Below are positions 37,727 through 48,929 of a stretch of DNA of 64,000 nt, piece after piece (within the stretch, counting starts at the first letter, position 1; each line of letters starts with the position of its first letter). The position numbers and the translations under genes are program-made. The notes beneath the pieces were generated by a model. The model made no database searches. It saw only the letters and a list, made by a program, of their open reading frames with translations, and was not told the origin of the DNA. The stretch covers positions 124,001-188,000 of the forward strand of contig CAVWLB010000010.1 of assembly GCA_963755695.1 (NCBI GenBank). Reading direction: 5' to 3'. The stretch is from QHWT01 sp963755695. GTDB lineage: Bacteria; Acidobacteriota; Vicinamibacteria; Vicinamibacterales; 2-12-FULL-66-21.

Positions 37727-38475
37727 ATGGATACCAATTTCCACACTTCACGACTGCGTTACCTCCACGCCGACGATATCGATGACTCCGCGATCGACTT
37801 CGACGGTCTCGACGTTCGCGGTCCCGACGGCAACAAGCTAGGAGACCTCGACGGTTTCGTTCTCGACCAGACATCGGGTCGGGTTTACTACGCGGTGGTC
37901 GATTCCGGCGGCTGGTTCAGCTCGCGCCGGTTCCTTCTGCCGATCGGGCACGCGCAACTCGATCGCGATCGCCCGGCGCTCACGGTCGACGTCACCAAGG
38001 ACGCGATTCACCGCTATCCGGAATTCGACGCCGATCGCTTCCGCCAATTCTCCGAGCCCGAGATGCGCGCCTTCGAACAGCGAATGGCCGTGGCATGCTG
38101 TCCGGACGACTCGCGCAGTGTCGACGCGGCGATTCAGTACAGACGTTGCGTCACTACTCGCAGCCCAGCTGGTGGAGGGGCGAATACTACCGAGCCGATC
38201 GGTCGCGGGACATCACCCGCGCCGCCGAGCGCGACGTTCAGCCCCGACGCAGCGAGCCTCCCCGTGAGACGTCCGACCGGGAGCTCGTCACCGCACGCGA
38301 TCGATCGGGCGATGCCAGCGACACGAGTCCGCACGAAGGCGGGCGTGCGCAGCCCGGCGACGTGCTCGGCATTGAAACGGGCGGCGAGCGCAGCTACCTG
38401 GGAGACGAGAGCGACGACGAGAACAATCGGCGACGAGACGCCGAGCGCGCGGCCGCCAAGGAAAAAGGGAAATAG
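37727..38475 (+). CDS. PRC-barrel domain protein (one frame break)
   Basis: About 249 residues after repair of one break near 38130-38150. The N-terminal half is a PRC-barrel: FDGLDVRGPDGNKLGDLDGF, GRVYYAVVDSGGWFSSRRFL, PIGHAQLDRDRPALTVDVTK. The next frame continues LRHYSQPSWWRGEYYRADRS, a motif seen after this barrel in related proteins, then a charged, disordered tail (DDENNRRRDAERAAAKEKGK) to the stop at 38475. Soluble; possible role in photoprotection-free stress response or RNA-related scaffolding is unknown, and no function is assigned. Confidence 0.75.
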
Positions 38476-38545
38476 AACTGGCGTAAACGGTCAACAGCTG
38501 GCGGTTCGCGGTAAGCGGCCGTGAACCGCCAACCGCGAACTACGA
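38472..38545. repeat. Heptamer-type inverted repeat between convergent genes
   Basis: GGCGGTTCGCGGT on the left and ACCGCCAACCGCGAAC on the right are complementary in shifted, degenerate form. It separates the convergent PRC-barrel and acyl-CoA dehydrogenase genes. Confidence 0.65.
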
Positions 38546-39709
38546 TCCCAGAATCTGCTTGGCAATCGTCTGCAGTTGCAGGTTGGTCGTCCCCTCGTAG
38601 ATTTGTCCGATCTTCGCATCGCGGTACAATTTTTCGACCGGGTATTCCTTCACGAAGCCGTTGCCGCCGAAGAGATTGACCGCGAGCGAGGCGACCCGTT
38701 CGGCAACTTCCGACGAGAAAATCTTGCAGATGGCGGCTTCCGTCAGAAACGGCCGGCCGGCGTCGCGAAGGCGCGCGGCGTTGTAGACCGTCAGCGTCGC
38801 CGCCTCTACGTCCACGGCGGCGCGTGCGAGCTGGTGCTGGACCGCCTGAAACTCGGCGATCGTTCGGCCGAACTGCTTGCGTTCCCTGGTGTACTTGATG
38901 GCGTGTTCGAGAGCGCCCCTGGCCAGCCCGATCATCTGCGCGCCGATCCCGATGCGCCCCTCGTTCAGGGTTTCGATGGCGCACTTGTAGCCCTTGCCGA
39001 CCTCGCCGAGGACGTTCGCCTTCGGCACCCGGCACTCCTCGAAAACCAGCTCGCACGTGCTGCTGGCGCGGATCCCCAGCTTGTCTTCCTTCTTGCCGAT
39101 CGTGAAGCCTGCGCAGTCACGTTCGACCACGAACGCGGTGATGCCGCGGTAGCCGGCCTCGGGATTGACGGTGGCAAATACCAGGAAGATGTCGGCCTCG
39201 TTGCCGTTGGTGATCCACAGCTTGCGGCCGGTGAGGACGAACGCATCGCCGTCTTCGACCGCCCGCGTCCCCAGCGCGAAGGCATCGCTGCCGGAGCCCG
39301 CTTCCGACAGCGCGTAGGCGCCGACGCTCGCCGACGCCATCTTCGTGAGGTAGCGCCGCTTGATCTCATCGCTGCCCCAGCGCATCAACGCGTTGATGAC
39401 CAGGGTGTTCTGCACGTCGACCAGGACGCCGACCGAAGGATCGACGCGCGAGAGCTCCTCGACCGCGAGGACTGAATGGAAGAAGCTGGCGCCGGTGCCG
39501 CCGAAGGTCTCCGGAATCTCGATTCCCATAACGCCGAGATCGAAGAGTTTGTCGACCAGGGCGCGCGGGATCTTTGCGTGCTCATCCATTTCACGGACGA
39601 GCGGCCGGACCTGCGCCTCGGCGAATTGACGCACGCTGTCGCGGAAAATCCGTTCGTCTTCCGCCAGCACCGTCAACGGCTGTGCGTGTTCGAGAATCTC
39701 TTCGGACAT
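38540..39709 (-). CDS. Acyl-CoA dehydrogenase (short/branched-chain type)
   Basis: A 389-residue FAD dehydrogenase. LTVLAEDERIFRDSVRQFAE, MGIEIPETFGGTGASFFHSV, YALSEAGSGSDAFALGT, GRKLWITNGNEADIFLVFA and the final KIGQIYEGTTNLQLQTIAKQ are those of the short/branched-chain ACAD group, which includes 2-methylbutyryl-CoA and isobutyryl-CoA dehydrogenases. ATG 39709 is taken as the start; an upstream extension is low-complexity. It is divergent from the VWFA gene with 67 bp between starts. Confidence 0.92.
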   Translation of the reverse strand: MSEEILEHAQPLTVLAEDERIFRDSVRQFAEAQVRPLVREMDEHAKIPRALVDKLFDLGVMGIEIPETFGGTGASFFHSVLAVEELSRVDPSVGVLVDVQNTLVINALMRWGSDEIKRRYLTKMASASVGAYALSEAGSGSDAFALGTRAVEDGDAFVLTGRKLWITNGNEADIFLVFATVNPEAGYRGITAFVVERDCAGFTIGKKEDKLGIRASSTCELVFEECRVPKANVLGEVGKGYKCAIETLNEGRIGIGAQMIGLARGALEHAIKYTRERKQFGRTIAEFQAVQHQLARAAVDVEAATLTVYNAARLRDAGRPFLTEAAICKIFSSEVAERVASLAVNLFGGNGFVKEYPVEKLYRDAKIGQIYEGTTNLQLQTIAKQILGS

Positions 39710-39776
39710 TCCCGGGATGTTATCATTGCCGTTTCTGCCCGTCCTTTCCGGCTGGGCGCTGGCGCGGGACGTCCAA

Positions 39777-42016
39777 ATGGTTATGCGCGCGAGCCTTCGA
39801 CTCCTTTCCACGACATTTGTCATCCTGCTGCTGGGCGTCGGCATGCCAGCGCAACAGAATCCTCCGGCCCAACCACCTGGCGCTCAGCCGCCGGCCGGGC
39901 AGCCGCCACCGGCGCAGCCGCCGGCCGGCCAGCCGCCCGCGGCGGAGCCGCCTGCCGGTCAGCCGCCAGCCAATCCGCAGCAACCGGCGGGTCAGCGTCC
40001 ACCCGTCTTCCGCGGCGGCATCAACTTCGTCAGCGTCGACGTGATCGTCACTGACAAGAAAACCAACGACGTGGTGCTGGATCTGAAGCAAGGACGACTT
40101 CGAGGTTCGCGAGGACCGGAAGCCGCAGCGTGTCGATACGTTCGAGCTCGTCAAGATCGATCCGGTGGTCGAAGCCGCGACCCCGCCCAGGGAGATTCGC
40201 AGCCTGGAAGACGAGGAGCGCGAGGCCAAGCTGCCGAACGTGCGGCTGTTCGTGATCTTCCTCGACGACTACCACGTGCGGCGCGGCAACGATCTGTTTG
40301 TGCGGCAAGCCGCTGCTCGATTTCGTCCAAAACGATCTCGGGCCGCAGGACATGGTGGCGATCATGTATCCGTTGACGCCGGTCACCGCGCTGACGTTCA
40401 CCCGCAACCGGGAGTCGCTGGTCGCGGCGATTTCGAAGTTCGAAGGGCGCAAGGGAATCTACGAGCCGAGGAACGAATTCGAGGAGAAGTACGCACTACT
40501 ACCCGACCGCCACGGTCGAACAGATCCGCAACGACGTCTCGATGAGCGCGGTGAAGGGCGCGGCGGTCCGGCTCGGAGGCATGCGGGAAGGGCGCAAGTC
40601 GATCATCTACGTGAGCGAAGGGTTCGTCGCTCAGCTGCCGCCGCAATTGAACGATCCATCGGCCGCGATGCCGCATGTCGGCAACCGGGTGTCGCCCGGC
40701 GTCGAAGCCCCAACCGATTCACGCTCCCAGTCGAATGCGTTCTTCAACGAAGCGGATCTCATGAACCGTTTGAAGGAGGTCTTCGACACCTGCAACCGCA
40801 ACAACACGTCGATCTACGCGGTGGATCCACGCGGGCTGGCGGCGTTCGAGTACGGCGTCGAGCAGGGCGTCGGCCTGCAGACGGACAAACGCGGTCTGGA
40901 CCAGTCGCTCGACACGCTGCGCGTGGTGGCCGACAACACCGACGGGCGCGCGATCATCAACCGCAACGATCTCGCGACCGGCATGAAGCAGATCATCCGC
41001 GACTCGAGCGGCTACTACTTGATTGGCTACAACTCTGCTTCCGCGCCAACCGATGGGAAGTTCCACACCATCGACGTCAAGGTGAAGCGGCCTGGCGTCG
41101 AAGTGCGGGCCCGCAAAGGCTACTGGGCCTACACGACCGAGGACGTGGCACGCGCCAGTGCGCCGGAGAAGGCGGGTCCGCCTCCGGAGGTGTCCAACGC
41201 GCTGAGCGCGATCGCGGAACCGGCGAGTGCCGGACGTGCCGCGCGGTTCTGGATCGGAACCGAGCGCGGGCAAAACGGACAGGCGCACGTGACCTTCGTG
41301 TGGGAGCCGATCGGCGGTTCGACGGCCGATCATCGCGGCTCCGAGACTGCCGCGCGGGTCTCGTTGACGGCGACCGCGGAGGACGGGCGTCCTGTGTTCC
41401 GCGGCAAGGTGCCCGACACGGAAGCTCCAGCGGCGGCCAGTGACAGCTCGCCGCCGGTTCCTGGCTACGGGAACATGCCCGCGGCAGGAACATCCGCGAA
41501 TGCGCCGCCCGCCGCCTCGCCTACGCCAGGCGCGAGCGCCAGCTTCGACGTGCCTCCCGGACCGATCGAGCTGCGGATGATCGTCGAGTCGGATCGGGGT
41601 CAGGTCATCGACTCGAGCACACGCACGTTGCAGATCCCGGACTTCACCAAGACGCAGGTGGCCATCGGCACCCCGAAGGTCTTCCGCGCCCGCACCGCGC
41701 GCGAGTTCGTCCTGGCGCGAAACAACCCGAATGCGGTGCCGACCGCGGCACGCGATTTCAGCCGCACCGAGCGCCTGTTGATCCGCTTCGAGGCGTACGG
41801 CAACGGCGGAGCGGCGCCGGCGGTCACCGCCAAGCTGCTGAACCGCGCGGGCCAGAAGATGTCCGACATCCCGGTGCAGGCCAATGCCGGTCAAGCCCTT
41901 CCAGATTGACTTCATCCTCGCGCCGCTGGCCGCAGGAGAGTACATCCTGGAACTCGACGCGAAGAGCGCCGACGAACACGGCCCAGCAGATGATTGGATT
42001 CAAGGTGGGAACGTAG
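39777..42016 (+). CDS. VWFA-related Acidobacterial-domain protein, secreted (five frame breaks)
   Basis: About 745 residues. A signal peptide (LLSTTFVILLLGVGMPAQQ) is followed by a Pro/Gln/Ala-rich linker of PPAGQ-type repeats, then FRGGINFVSVDVIVTDKKTN, the opening of the VWFA-related Acidobacterial domain, LFVIFLDDYHVRRGNDL (metal-site DxxH variant), RKSIIYVSEGF and SGYYLIGYNSASAPTDGKFH. The C-terminal third is a beta-rich region ending VGT. Breaks lie near 40087-40092, 40313-40315, 40494-40500, 41890-41892 and 41979-41982; each is mended by dropping one base. Such proteins are numerous in acidobacteria; partner and role unknown. TATCAT at 39721 may be its -10. Confidence 0.85.
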
Positions 42017-42030
42017 GCGCCTGCGACCCG

Positions 42031-42118
42031 CGTGAGGCGACGGAATGAACCGGCGCGAAGCGCCGGCGCCGAGCGCGAGCGCGTGGGGGTGGGACCCACG
42101 CGCATTGAGAAATGCCGG
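42031..42118 (+). repeat. Dispersed ~90-bp element, intergenic copy
   Basis: Close match to the reverse complement of 30641-30733. It contains the palindromes CCGGCGCGAAGCGCCGG and GTGGGA/ TCCCAC-like arms around GGGGGTGGGACCCAC. Located between the VWFA and PadR genes. Confidence 0.75.
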
Positions 42119-42122
42119 CAGT

Positions 42123-42150
42123 GTAGGGCGGGTCTCAAGACCCGGCCTAC
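42123..42150. repeat. Dispersed GTAGG palindrome, copy 4
   Basis: GTAGGGCGGGTCT pairs with AGACCCGGCCTAC over 13 bp with one mismatch and a 2-base loop. It directly follows the 90-bp element and may end VWFA transcription before the PadR promoter. Confidence 0.65.
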
Positions 42151-42167
42151 ACCTGCGACTTTTGTGC

Positions 42168-42173
42168 TACATT
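42168..42173 (+). promoter_or_regulatory. Candidate -10 element of the PadR gene
   Basis: TACATT lies 6 bases before the ATG at 42180, again implying a leaderless or nearly leaderless transcript. No ribosome-binding sequence is present. Confidence 0.45.
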
Positions 42174-42175
42174 CT

Positions 42176-42200
42176 GGACATGTCCAAAAAGGACATATCC
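42176..42200 (+). promoter_or_regulatory. Paired palindromes over the PadR start codon, possible autoregulatory operator
   Basis: GGACATGTCC (42176-42185, a perfect palindrome containing the ATG) is followed after AAAAA by GGACATATCC (42191-42200). Two like 10-bp sites one and a half helical turns apart, right at the start of a dimeric repressor gene, look like its own operator. Confidence 0.5.
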
Positions 42201-42530
42201 ACCCCCCTCAAGCCGGCGCCGTTCTATATCCTGCTGGCCCTCGCTGACGCTCCCGTGCACGGCTACGCGGCGATGCAGGCCGTCCGCGAACGGTCCGGCG
42301 GCACCGTTCGTCTGAGCACCGGATCCTTCTACCGACATCTGTCTTGGCTGCTGGACGAGGGGTTCGTCGAGGAAGCGCCCAGTCCTGCCGGCGACGATCC
42401 CCGTCGTGGGGCCTACTACCGGGTCACCGCACGTGGCCGGCAGGCCCTCACCCGGGAACGCGATCGACTCGCGGCTCTGGTCACCGCGCTCGACGCCCTT
42501 CGCCCGGCGCCGCGTCGAGGTCGCGCATGA
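42180..42530 (+). CDS. PadR-family transcriptional regulator
   Basis: A 116-residue winged-helix repressor: PFYILLALADAPVHGYAAMQ, VRLSTGSFYRHLSWLLDEGF and RGAYYRVTARGRQALTRER are the canonical PadR blocks. In acidobacteria such genes typically precede ADOP-type permeases, and here its TGA overlaps the permease ATG (ATGA), so both are made from one transcript. Frames upstream translate the 90-bp repeat and are not part of the protein. It probably represses its own operon via the paired palindromes at its start. Confidence 0.92.
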   Translation: MSKKDISTPLKPAPFYILLALADAPVHGYAAMQAVRERSGGTVRLSTGSFYRHLSWLLDEGFVEEAPSPAGDDPRRGAYYRVTARGRQALTRERDRLAALVTALDALRPAPRRGRA

Positions 42531-45247
42531 GGTTCCGCGCTGACTCCGTGTTTGCACTGCTGGTCAGGGCGTATTCCCTGCGCACGCGGTCGCGGTTTGG
42601 AACGGCCATGCGCCATGCCTTCGAGAGTGAGTGGCAGGCGGCGCGCGACAGCGGAACCCGCGCCATCCTCAGGTTCTGGTGCATCACCATCCTCGACACG
42701 ATTCGGTTTGCGATCGACGATCGCGCTGGAGGGTTCAGCATGCGAGGCGCTTTGACAGTCGATTGGCGCGATGCGTGGAGGGCACTCCGCGCCGCGCCCA
42801 TCGTGACGCTGTTTGCGGTTGTCTCGCTGGCGCTCGGCATCGGCGGCGTTACGGCGTTGTTCACGATTCTGAACAGCCTGGTGCTCAAGCCGTTACCCGT
42901 TCGCGACCCGGATCGACTGGTGTTGCTCGGAGAAGGCCCGGCATCGGTCAAGTCGCCACCGAGCTCCTCGTGGACGAATCCGATCTGGGAGGCGGTTCGG
43001 GATCGGCAGGCGCTGTTCGCCGAGAGCGCGTTTGCCTGGGCAACCGACAGGTTCAACCTTTCGTCCACCTCCGCGAGCGACCTGGTCGAGGGACTGTGGG
43101 TGAGCGGCCGCCTGTTCGATGTGCTCGGTGTCGCGCCGGTGCTGGGTCGCACGATCAACACCGCCGACGACGTGAGAGGCGGCGGACCGGACGGAGCGGT
43201 GGCGGTGGTCAGCTACGGATTCTGGCAGCGTCGCTTCGGCGGCGCATCCGAGCATCATCGGGCGGACCCTCACCATTGAGCGTGTCCCGTTCACCATTGT
43301 CGGCGTGACGCCGGCGGGATTCTTCGGTCCGGACGTCGGGCGCGTATTCGACGTCGCGATTCCGCTCGGGACCGAGCCGCTCGTCAGGCCGCGCAGCCAC
43401 GCGCTCGATGGACGCTCGGTCTGGTGGATGAACATCATGGCGCGGCTGAAGCCTGGCGTCGACCGCAGAGCGGGCGACAGCACAGTTGCTGGCGCTGCAG
43501 CCGGAGATTCGCGAGGCGACGATGCCCACCGAGCGATCGCGCCGAGGCCCGCCAGCAATATCTGGCGGATCCATTCGCGCTGGTGCCGGCGCCAGAAGGA
43601 CGATCGCCGCTCCGGCGGCAGTACGAGGCGCCGCTGACGGCGGTCCTGTGGGTCGTGGCGCTCGTTCTGCTCATCGCCTGCGCGAACATCGCGAATCTCC
43701 TCATCGCGCGTGCGACGACCCGGCGTCACGAGCTGACGCTCCGTCTCGCGCTTGGCGCATCACGATTCCGGGTCGCGCGGCAGCTCGTGGCCGAAGGGAT
43801 GCTGCTTGCGGCGGGCGGCGCGCTGCTCGGCGCCATATTCGCGGCGTGGGGGAGCCGCGCGCTGGTGGCGCAGCTGACGACGTTTGCGGTGACGGTGCGG
43901 CTCGATCTCGGGCTCGACTGGCGGGTGCTCGGCTTCATCAGTGCCGTCAGCGCTATCGCCACCATCCTGTTTGCCGTCGCGCCGGCGTTGGGCGTCGGCC
44001 GTCTTTCGCCGATGGAGGCGTTGAAGGACCACGGGCGCGATCATTCGGTCGAGCGCCGCGGCGGCATCCGGCAGGCTACAGTCATCGTGCAGGTCGCCCT
44101 GTCGCTGACGCTGGTGGTCGCGGCGGGACTGTTCGTCCGCACGTTTGTCGCACTCGCGACGCGCGACGCCGGCTTTACCCGCGACGGCCTGCTGCTCGTT
44201 GGCGTCGACGTGGACCGAAATCCCGTTGACGGCCTGGACCGGAGCGCGCTCTTCGAGAGACTTGGCGACGCGGTCAAGGGTGCGCCGGGAGTAGCCACCG
44301 CGGTCGTGTCGTATACGACCCCAATCGCCCGCGCGGGGATGAACACGATGATTGCGGTGCCGCCGGATTCGACGCTGTCGCAGCGTGAGCGCATGACCTG
44401 GGTCAATGCGATCAGCGCGGGGTGGCTCGAGGCTTTCGGCGTGCGTCTTGCCGCCGGCCGCGACTTCGACGGACGCGATCGGCCGGGCAGTCCTCCGGTC
44501 GCAATCGTGAACCGGACGTTCGAGCGACGGTATCTCGGCGGCCGTCCCGCAGTTGGCGCCACCTTTACCACGGTCGGCCCGAGCCCGGGTTCCGGCCATC
44601 CGATCTATGAAGTGGTTGGGGTCGTGGAGGATGCCCTGTATCGGTCGCTCCGCGCGCCGATGGAGCCGACGGTGTATTTGCCATTGCGGCAGTGGGACGG
44701 TCCGCCGTCGCAGGCCACGATTGCAGTCCGTGGCGCAAGGAGTACTTCGTCGGGCCTGGCGACCGCCGCGGCTGCCGCGATCGCGAAAGAGGATCCGACC
44801 GCGGTGCTGTCGTTTCGATCGTTCGACGAACAGATCGACGCGGCGCTCACGCAAGAGCGGGTGGTGGCAGCGCTCGCCGCCTTCTTTGGCATGCTCGGCC
44901 TGGTGCTCTCTGCCGTAGGCCTCTACGGCGTGACTGCCTACGCCGTCGTGTCGCGCCGTGCGGAGATTGGGATCAGGATGGCGCTTGGCGCGAGCAGTGA
45001 CGGCCTGGTCCGGCTGATGCTGCGCCGCGTCGCCTGGCTGGTCGCCTGGGGCATCGCGATCGGTGCGTGCCTGTCGGCGTGGGCGTCGACGCTGGTGCGC
45101 ACGCTGCTCTACGGTCTCGAGCCGAGAGACCCGGTGACATTTGCGGGCTCGGCTCTGGTGCTCGTCGCCGTGGCCAGCATTGCCGCGTGGCTTCCCGCGC
45201 GACGTGCCGCCCGCATCGATCCGATGTCAGTGCTGAGAGATTGGTAG
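42527..45247 (+). CDS. ADOP-type permease (MacB/FtsX fold, duplicated; three frame breaks)
   Basis: About 905 residues, an acidobacterial duplicated orphan permease: no ATPase gene is near. A 90-residue N-terminal extension precedes WRDAWRALRAAPIVTLFAVV and the MacB-type periplasmic domain (VSYGFWQRRFGG, TIERVPFTIVGVTPAGFFG). The first FtsX domain is VLWVVALVLLIACANIANLL with TTRRHELTLRLALGASR; a second MacB/FtsX half ends VGLYGVTAYAVVSRRAEIGI and RIDPMSVLRDW. Breaks near 43248-43250, 43464-43467 and 43538-43541 are each repaired by one base. Efflux or envelope-stress function is inferred from the MacB relation only. Confidence 0.88.
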
Positions 45248-45334
45248 TAATCAGGACGGCCGTTCAATGTCCAATGATCGGATTGTTGGCGTGAGTTCCG
45301 AGCAGTAAACACCGAGCTTCAGCACTGAGTGGTT

Positions 45335-46585
45335 TCACGCGTACATGCCGCGCATCTTCGTGACGATCGCGACCCGATTGATGGCGACGATGTAGGCGGC
45401 GGTGCGCAAATCTTTCTTGTAACGCAGCGCCGTATCGAGGACGTCCTTGAAGGCTTCGCACATCTTCGCTTCGAGCCGCCGGTTCACTTCGTCCTCCTCC
45501 CAGAAGTAGCCATGGCGGTCCTGGACCCACTCGAAGTAGGAGGTAGTGACGCCGCCGGCGTTGGCGAGGATGTCCGGGATCACGAACACGCCACGCTCGT
45601 GCAGATACTTGTGCGCTTCGGGGGTGGTCGGCCCGTTGGCCCCTTCCGCCACGATCTTTGCCTTGATGCTTGTGGCGTTCTCCATCGTGATCTGATTCTC
45701 GAGCGCCGCCGGCACCAGCACGTCGACATCGAGGCCGAACAGCTTGGGATTGTCGATCGCCTCTCCCCCCGGGAAGCCGTCGATGCTCTTGTGTTGCTTC
45801 GCGTAGTCGAGCATCTTCGCGATGTCGAGTCCCTGGTCGTTGTAGACGCCCCCCTTCCAGTCGGTGATCGCAACGATCTTCGCTCCGATTTTCGACAGCA
45901 GGTCGGCTGACACCGAACCGACGTTGCCGAATCCCTGGACCGCGACGCGTGCGCCCTTGATTTCGAGGCCGAGATGCCTGGCTGCCTCGCGGGTCACGAT
46001 CATCACGCCGCGTCCGGTTGCTTCGCGGCGGCCTAGCGAGCCGCCCATTTCGATTGGCTTGCCCGTGACCACCGCGGTGGCGGTGTGGCCGACGTGCATG
46101 CTGTAGGTGTCCATCACCCACGCCATGATCTGATCGTTGGTGTTGACGTCAGGCGCCGGCACGTCCTTTTCGGGTCCGATCAAGTCGACGATTTCGGCGA
46201 TGTAGCGTCGGGTCAGCGCCTCGAGCTCGCGCCGCGACAGTCGATTCGGATCGACGACGATGCCGCCCTTTCCGCCGCCGAATGGGACGTGCGCGACCGC
46301 GCACTTCCAGGTCATCCAGGCGGCCAGTGCGGTGACCTCGTCGAGGGTCACGCCGGGGTGATACCGGATGCCCCCTTTCGCCGGGCCCAGCGTGATGTTG
46401 TATTGGACCCGGTAGCCGGTAAAGACCTCGATCTCGCCGTTGTCCATCTGAATCGGGCACGAGACCGTGATCTGCCGCTTGGGATGGGTGAGGATCTTCC
46501 AGACGCCGGGGTCCAGTCCCAACAGCCGCGCCGCGCCGTCGAACTCCTGCAGCATCGCGTTGAAGATGCTTCCGCCTGTCTCCAT
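45335..46585 (-). CDS. gdhA: Glutamate dehydrogenase (Glu/Leu/Phe/Val dehydrogenase family)
   Basis: Hexameric-type amino-acid dehydrogenase, 416 residues, interconverting glutamate and 2-oxoglutarate plus ammonia. GYRVQYNITLGPAKGGIRYH, WKCAVAHVPFGGGKGGI with the catalytic Lys, APDVNTNDQIMAWVMDTYS and the Rossmann motif VAVQGFGNVGSVSAD are all present; the C-terminus RVAIVTKMRGMYA is complete. By pattern it is the NAD-type glutamate enzyme more than Leu or Val dehydrogenase. It is divergent from the acyl-CoA mutase gene, with 78 bp between start codons. Confidence 0.95.
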   Translation of the reverse strand: METGGSIFNAMLQEFDGAARLLGLDPGVWKILTHPKRQITVSCPIQMDNGEIEVFTGYRVQYNITLGPAKGGIRYHPGVTLDEVTALAAWMTWKCAVAHVPFGGGKGGIVVDPNRLSRRELEALTRRYIAEIVDLIGPEKDVPAPDVNTNDQIMAWVMDTYSMHVGHTATAVVTGKPIEMGGSLGRREATGRGVMIVTREAARHLGLEIKGARVAVQGFGNVGSVSADLLSKIGAKIVAITDWKGGVYNDQGLDIAKMLDYAKQHKSIDGFPGGEAIDNPKLFGLDVDVLVPAALENQITMENATSIKAKIVAEGANGPTTPEAHKYLHERGVFVIPDILANAGGVTTSYFEWVQDRHGYFWEEDEVNRRLEAKMCEAFKDVLDTALRYKKDLRTAAYIVAINRVAIVTKMRGMYA

Positions 46586-46648
46586 GACACTCCCGACAAA
46601 GGGGCAGCCGCTCGGATGGCGGCCGCCGGGCGCAAACGATCAAGCTAC

Positions 46649-46654
46649 TATAAT
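46649..46654 (+). promoter_or_regulatory. Consensus -10 TATAAT, nearly leaderless start of the mutase gene
   Basis: A perfect TATAAT lies 9 bases before the ATG at 46664. The expected start of transcription falls at 46660-46664, and no Shine-Dalgarno sequence is present. No clear -35 is visible. Confidence 0.55.
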
Positions 46655-46663
46655 GTGAAAACC

Positions 46664-48328
<1,665 letters not shown>

Positions 48329-48424
48329 CGGCTCAGGGCTTATGGCTCAGGGCTCAGGCTGGCTTAGGCACGGTGCGCTAGGTCCTGAGCCGACCTAAGC
48401 CGTGAGTCATGAGTCAATGAGCCG
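48329..48424. repeat. Heptamer-type inverted repeat between mutase subunit genes
   Basis: GGCTCAG/TGGCTCA words on the left and TGAGCCG/GTGAGTC words on the right form long imperfect arms, including CGGCTCA with TGAGCCG at the very ends. Unlike most such repeats here it lies inside a probable operon, between two subunits of one enzyme. Confidence 0.75.
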
Positions 48425-48426
48425 AG

Positions 48427-48834
48427 ATGCAGAAGATCAGAGTTGTCATCGCCAAGCCCGGACTGGACGGCCACGATCGTGGCGCCAAAGTCATTGCCCG
48501 CGCGCTCCGCGACGCCGGCATGGAGGTGATCTACACCGGCCTCCGTCAGACCCCGGAACAGATTGTCGGGGCCGCGCTGCAGGAAGACGCAGACGTGATT
48601 GGTCTGTCGATCCTCTCCGGCGCGCACATGCATATCTGCCCGCGAGTGATGGAACTGCTCAAAGAGAAGGGGCTGGACGACGTGCTGGTCGTCGTCGGAG
48701 GGATCATCCCCGATGTCGACATCCCGAAGCTGCAGGCGATCGGCGTGCGCGGGATTTTCCTTCCCGGAAGCCCGATGCAGGAGATCATCGACTTCATCAA
48801 CACCAACGTCCGTCCGCGAGCGGAGGCGATCTAG
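48427..48834 (+). CDS. Cobalamin-binding small subunit of acyl-CoA mutase
   Basis: A 135-residue B12-binding Rossmann-like domain: IRVVIAKPGLDGHDRGAKVI holds the DxHxxG motif whose His ligates cobalt, followed by VIGLSILSGAHMHICPRVME and VGGIIPDVDIPKLQAIGVRG. This is the separate small subunit typical of isobutyryl-CoA, 2-hydroxyisobutyryl-CoA and archaeal methylmalonyl-CoA mutases. It should pair with the large subunit encoded just upstream. Its start follows the 96-bp repeat almost immediately, and no ribosome site is obvious. Confidence 0.92.
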   Translation: MQKIRVVIAKPGLDGHDRGAKVIARALRDAGMEVIYTGLRQTPEQIVGAALQEDADVIGLSILSGAHMHICPRVMELLKEKGLDDVLVVVGGIIPDVDIPKLQAIGVRGIFLPGSPMQEIIDFINTNVRPRAEAI

Positions 48835-48929
48835 CCTGGACTTTCCAACCAACCGGCCCACGCGACACGTGCTCAATCCTCGATCAAGACGCGTAACACG
48901 GACGCGCTCGGTCAAGGTATCATGTAGCC

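Noticed and set aside
42045..42179. N-terminal extension of the PadR protein
   Set aside because: It only translates the dispersed 90-bp element and a hairpin; PadR homology begins after ATG 42180, which has its own -10 box.
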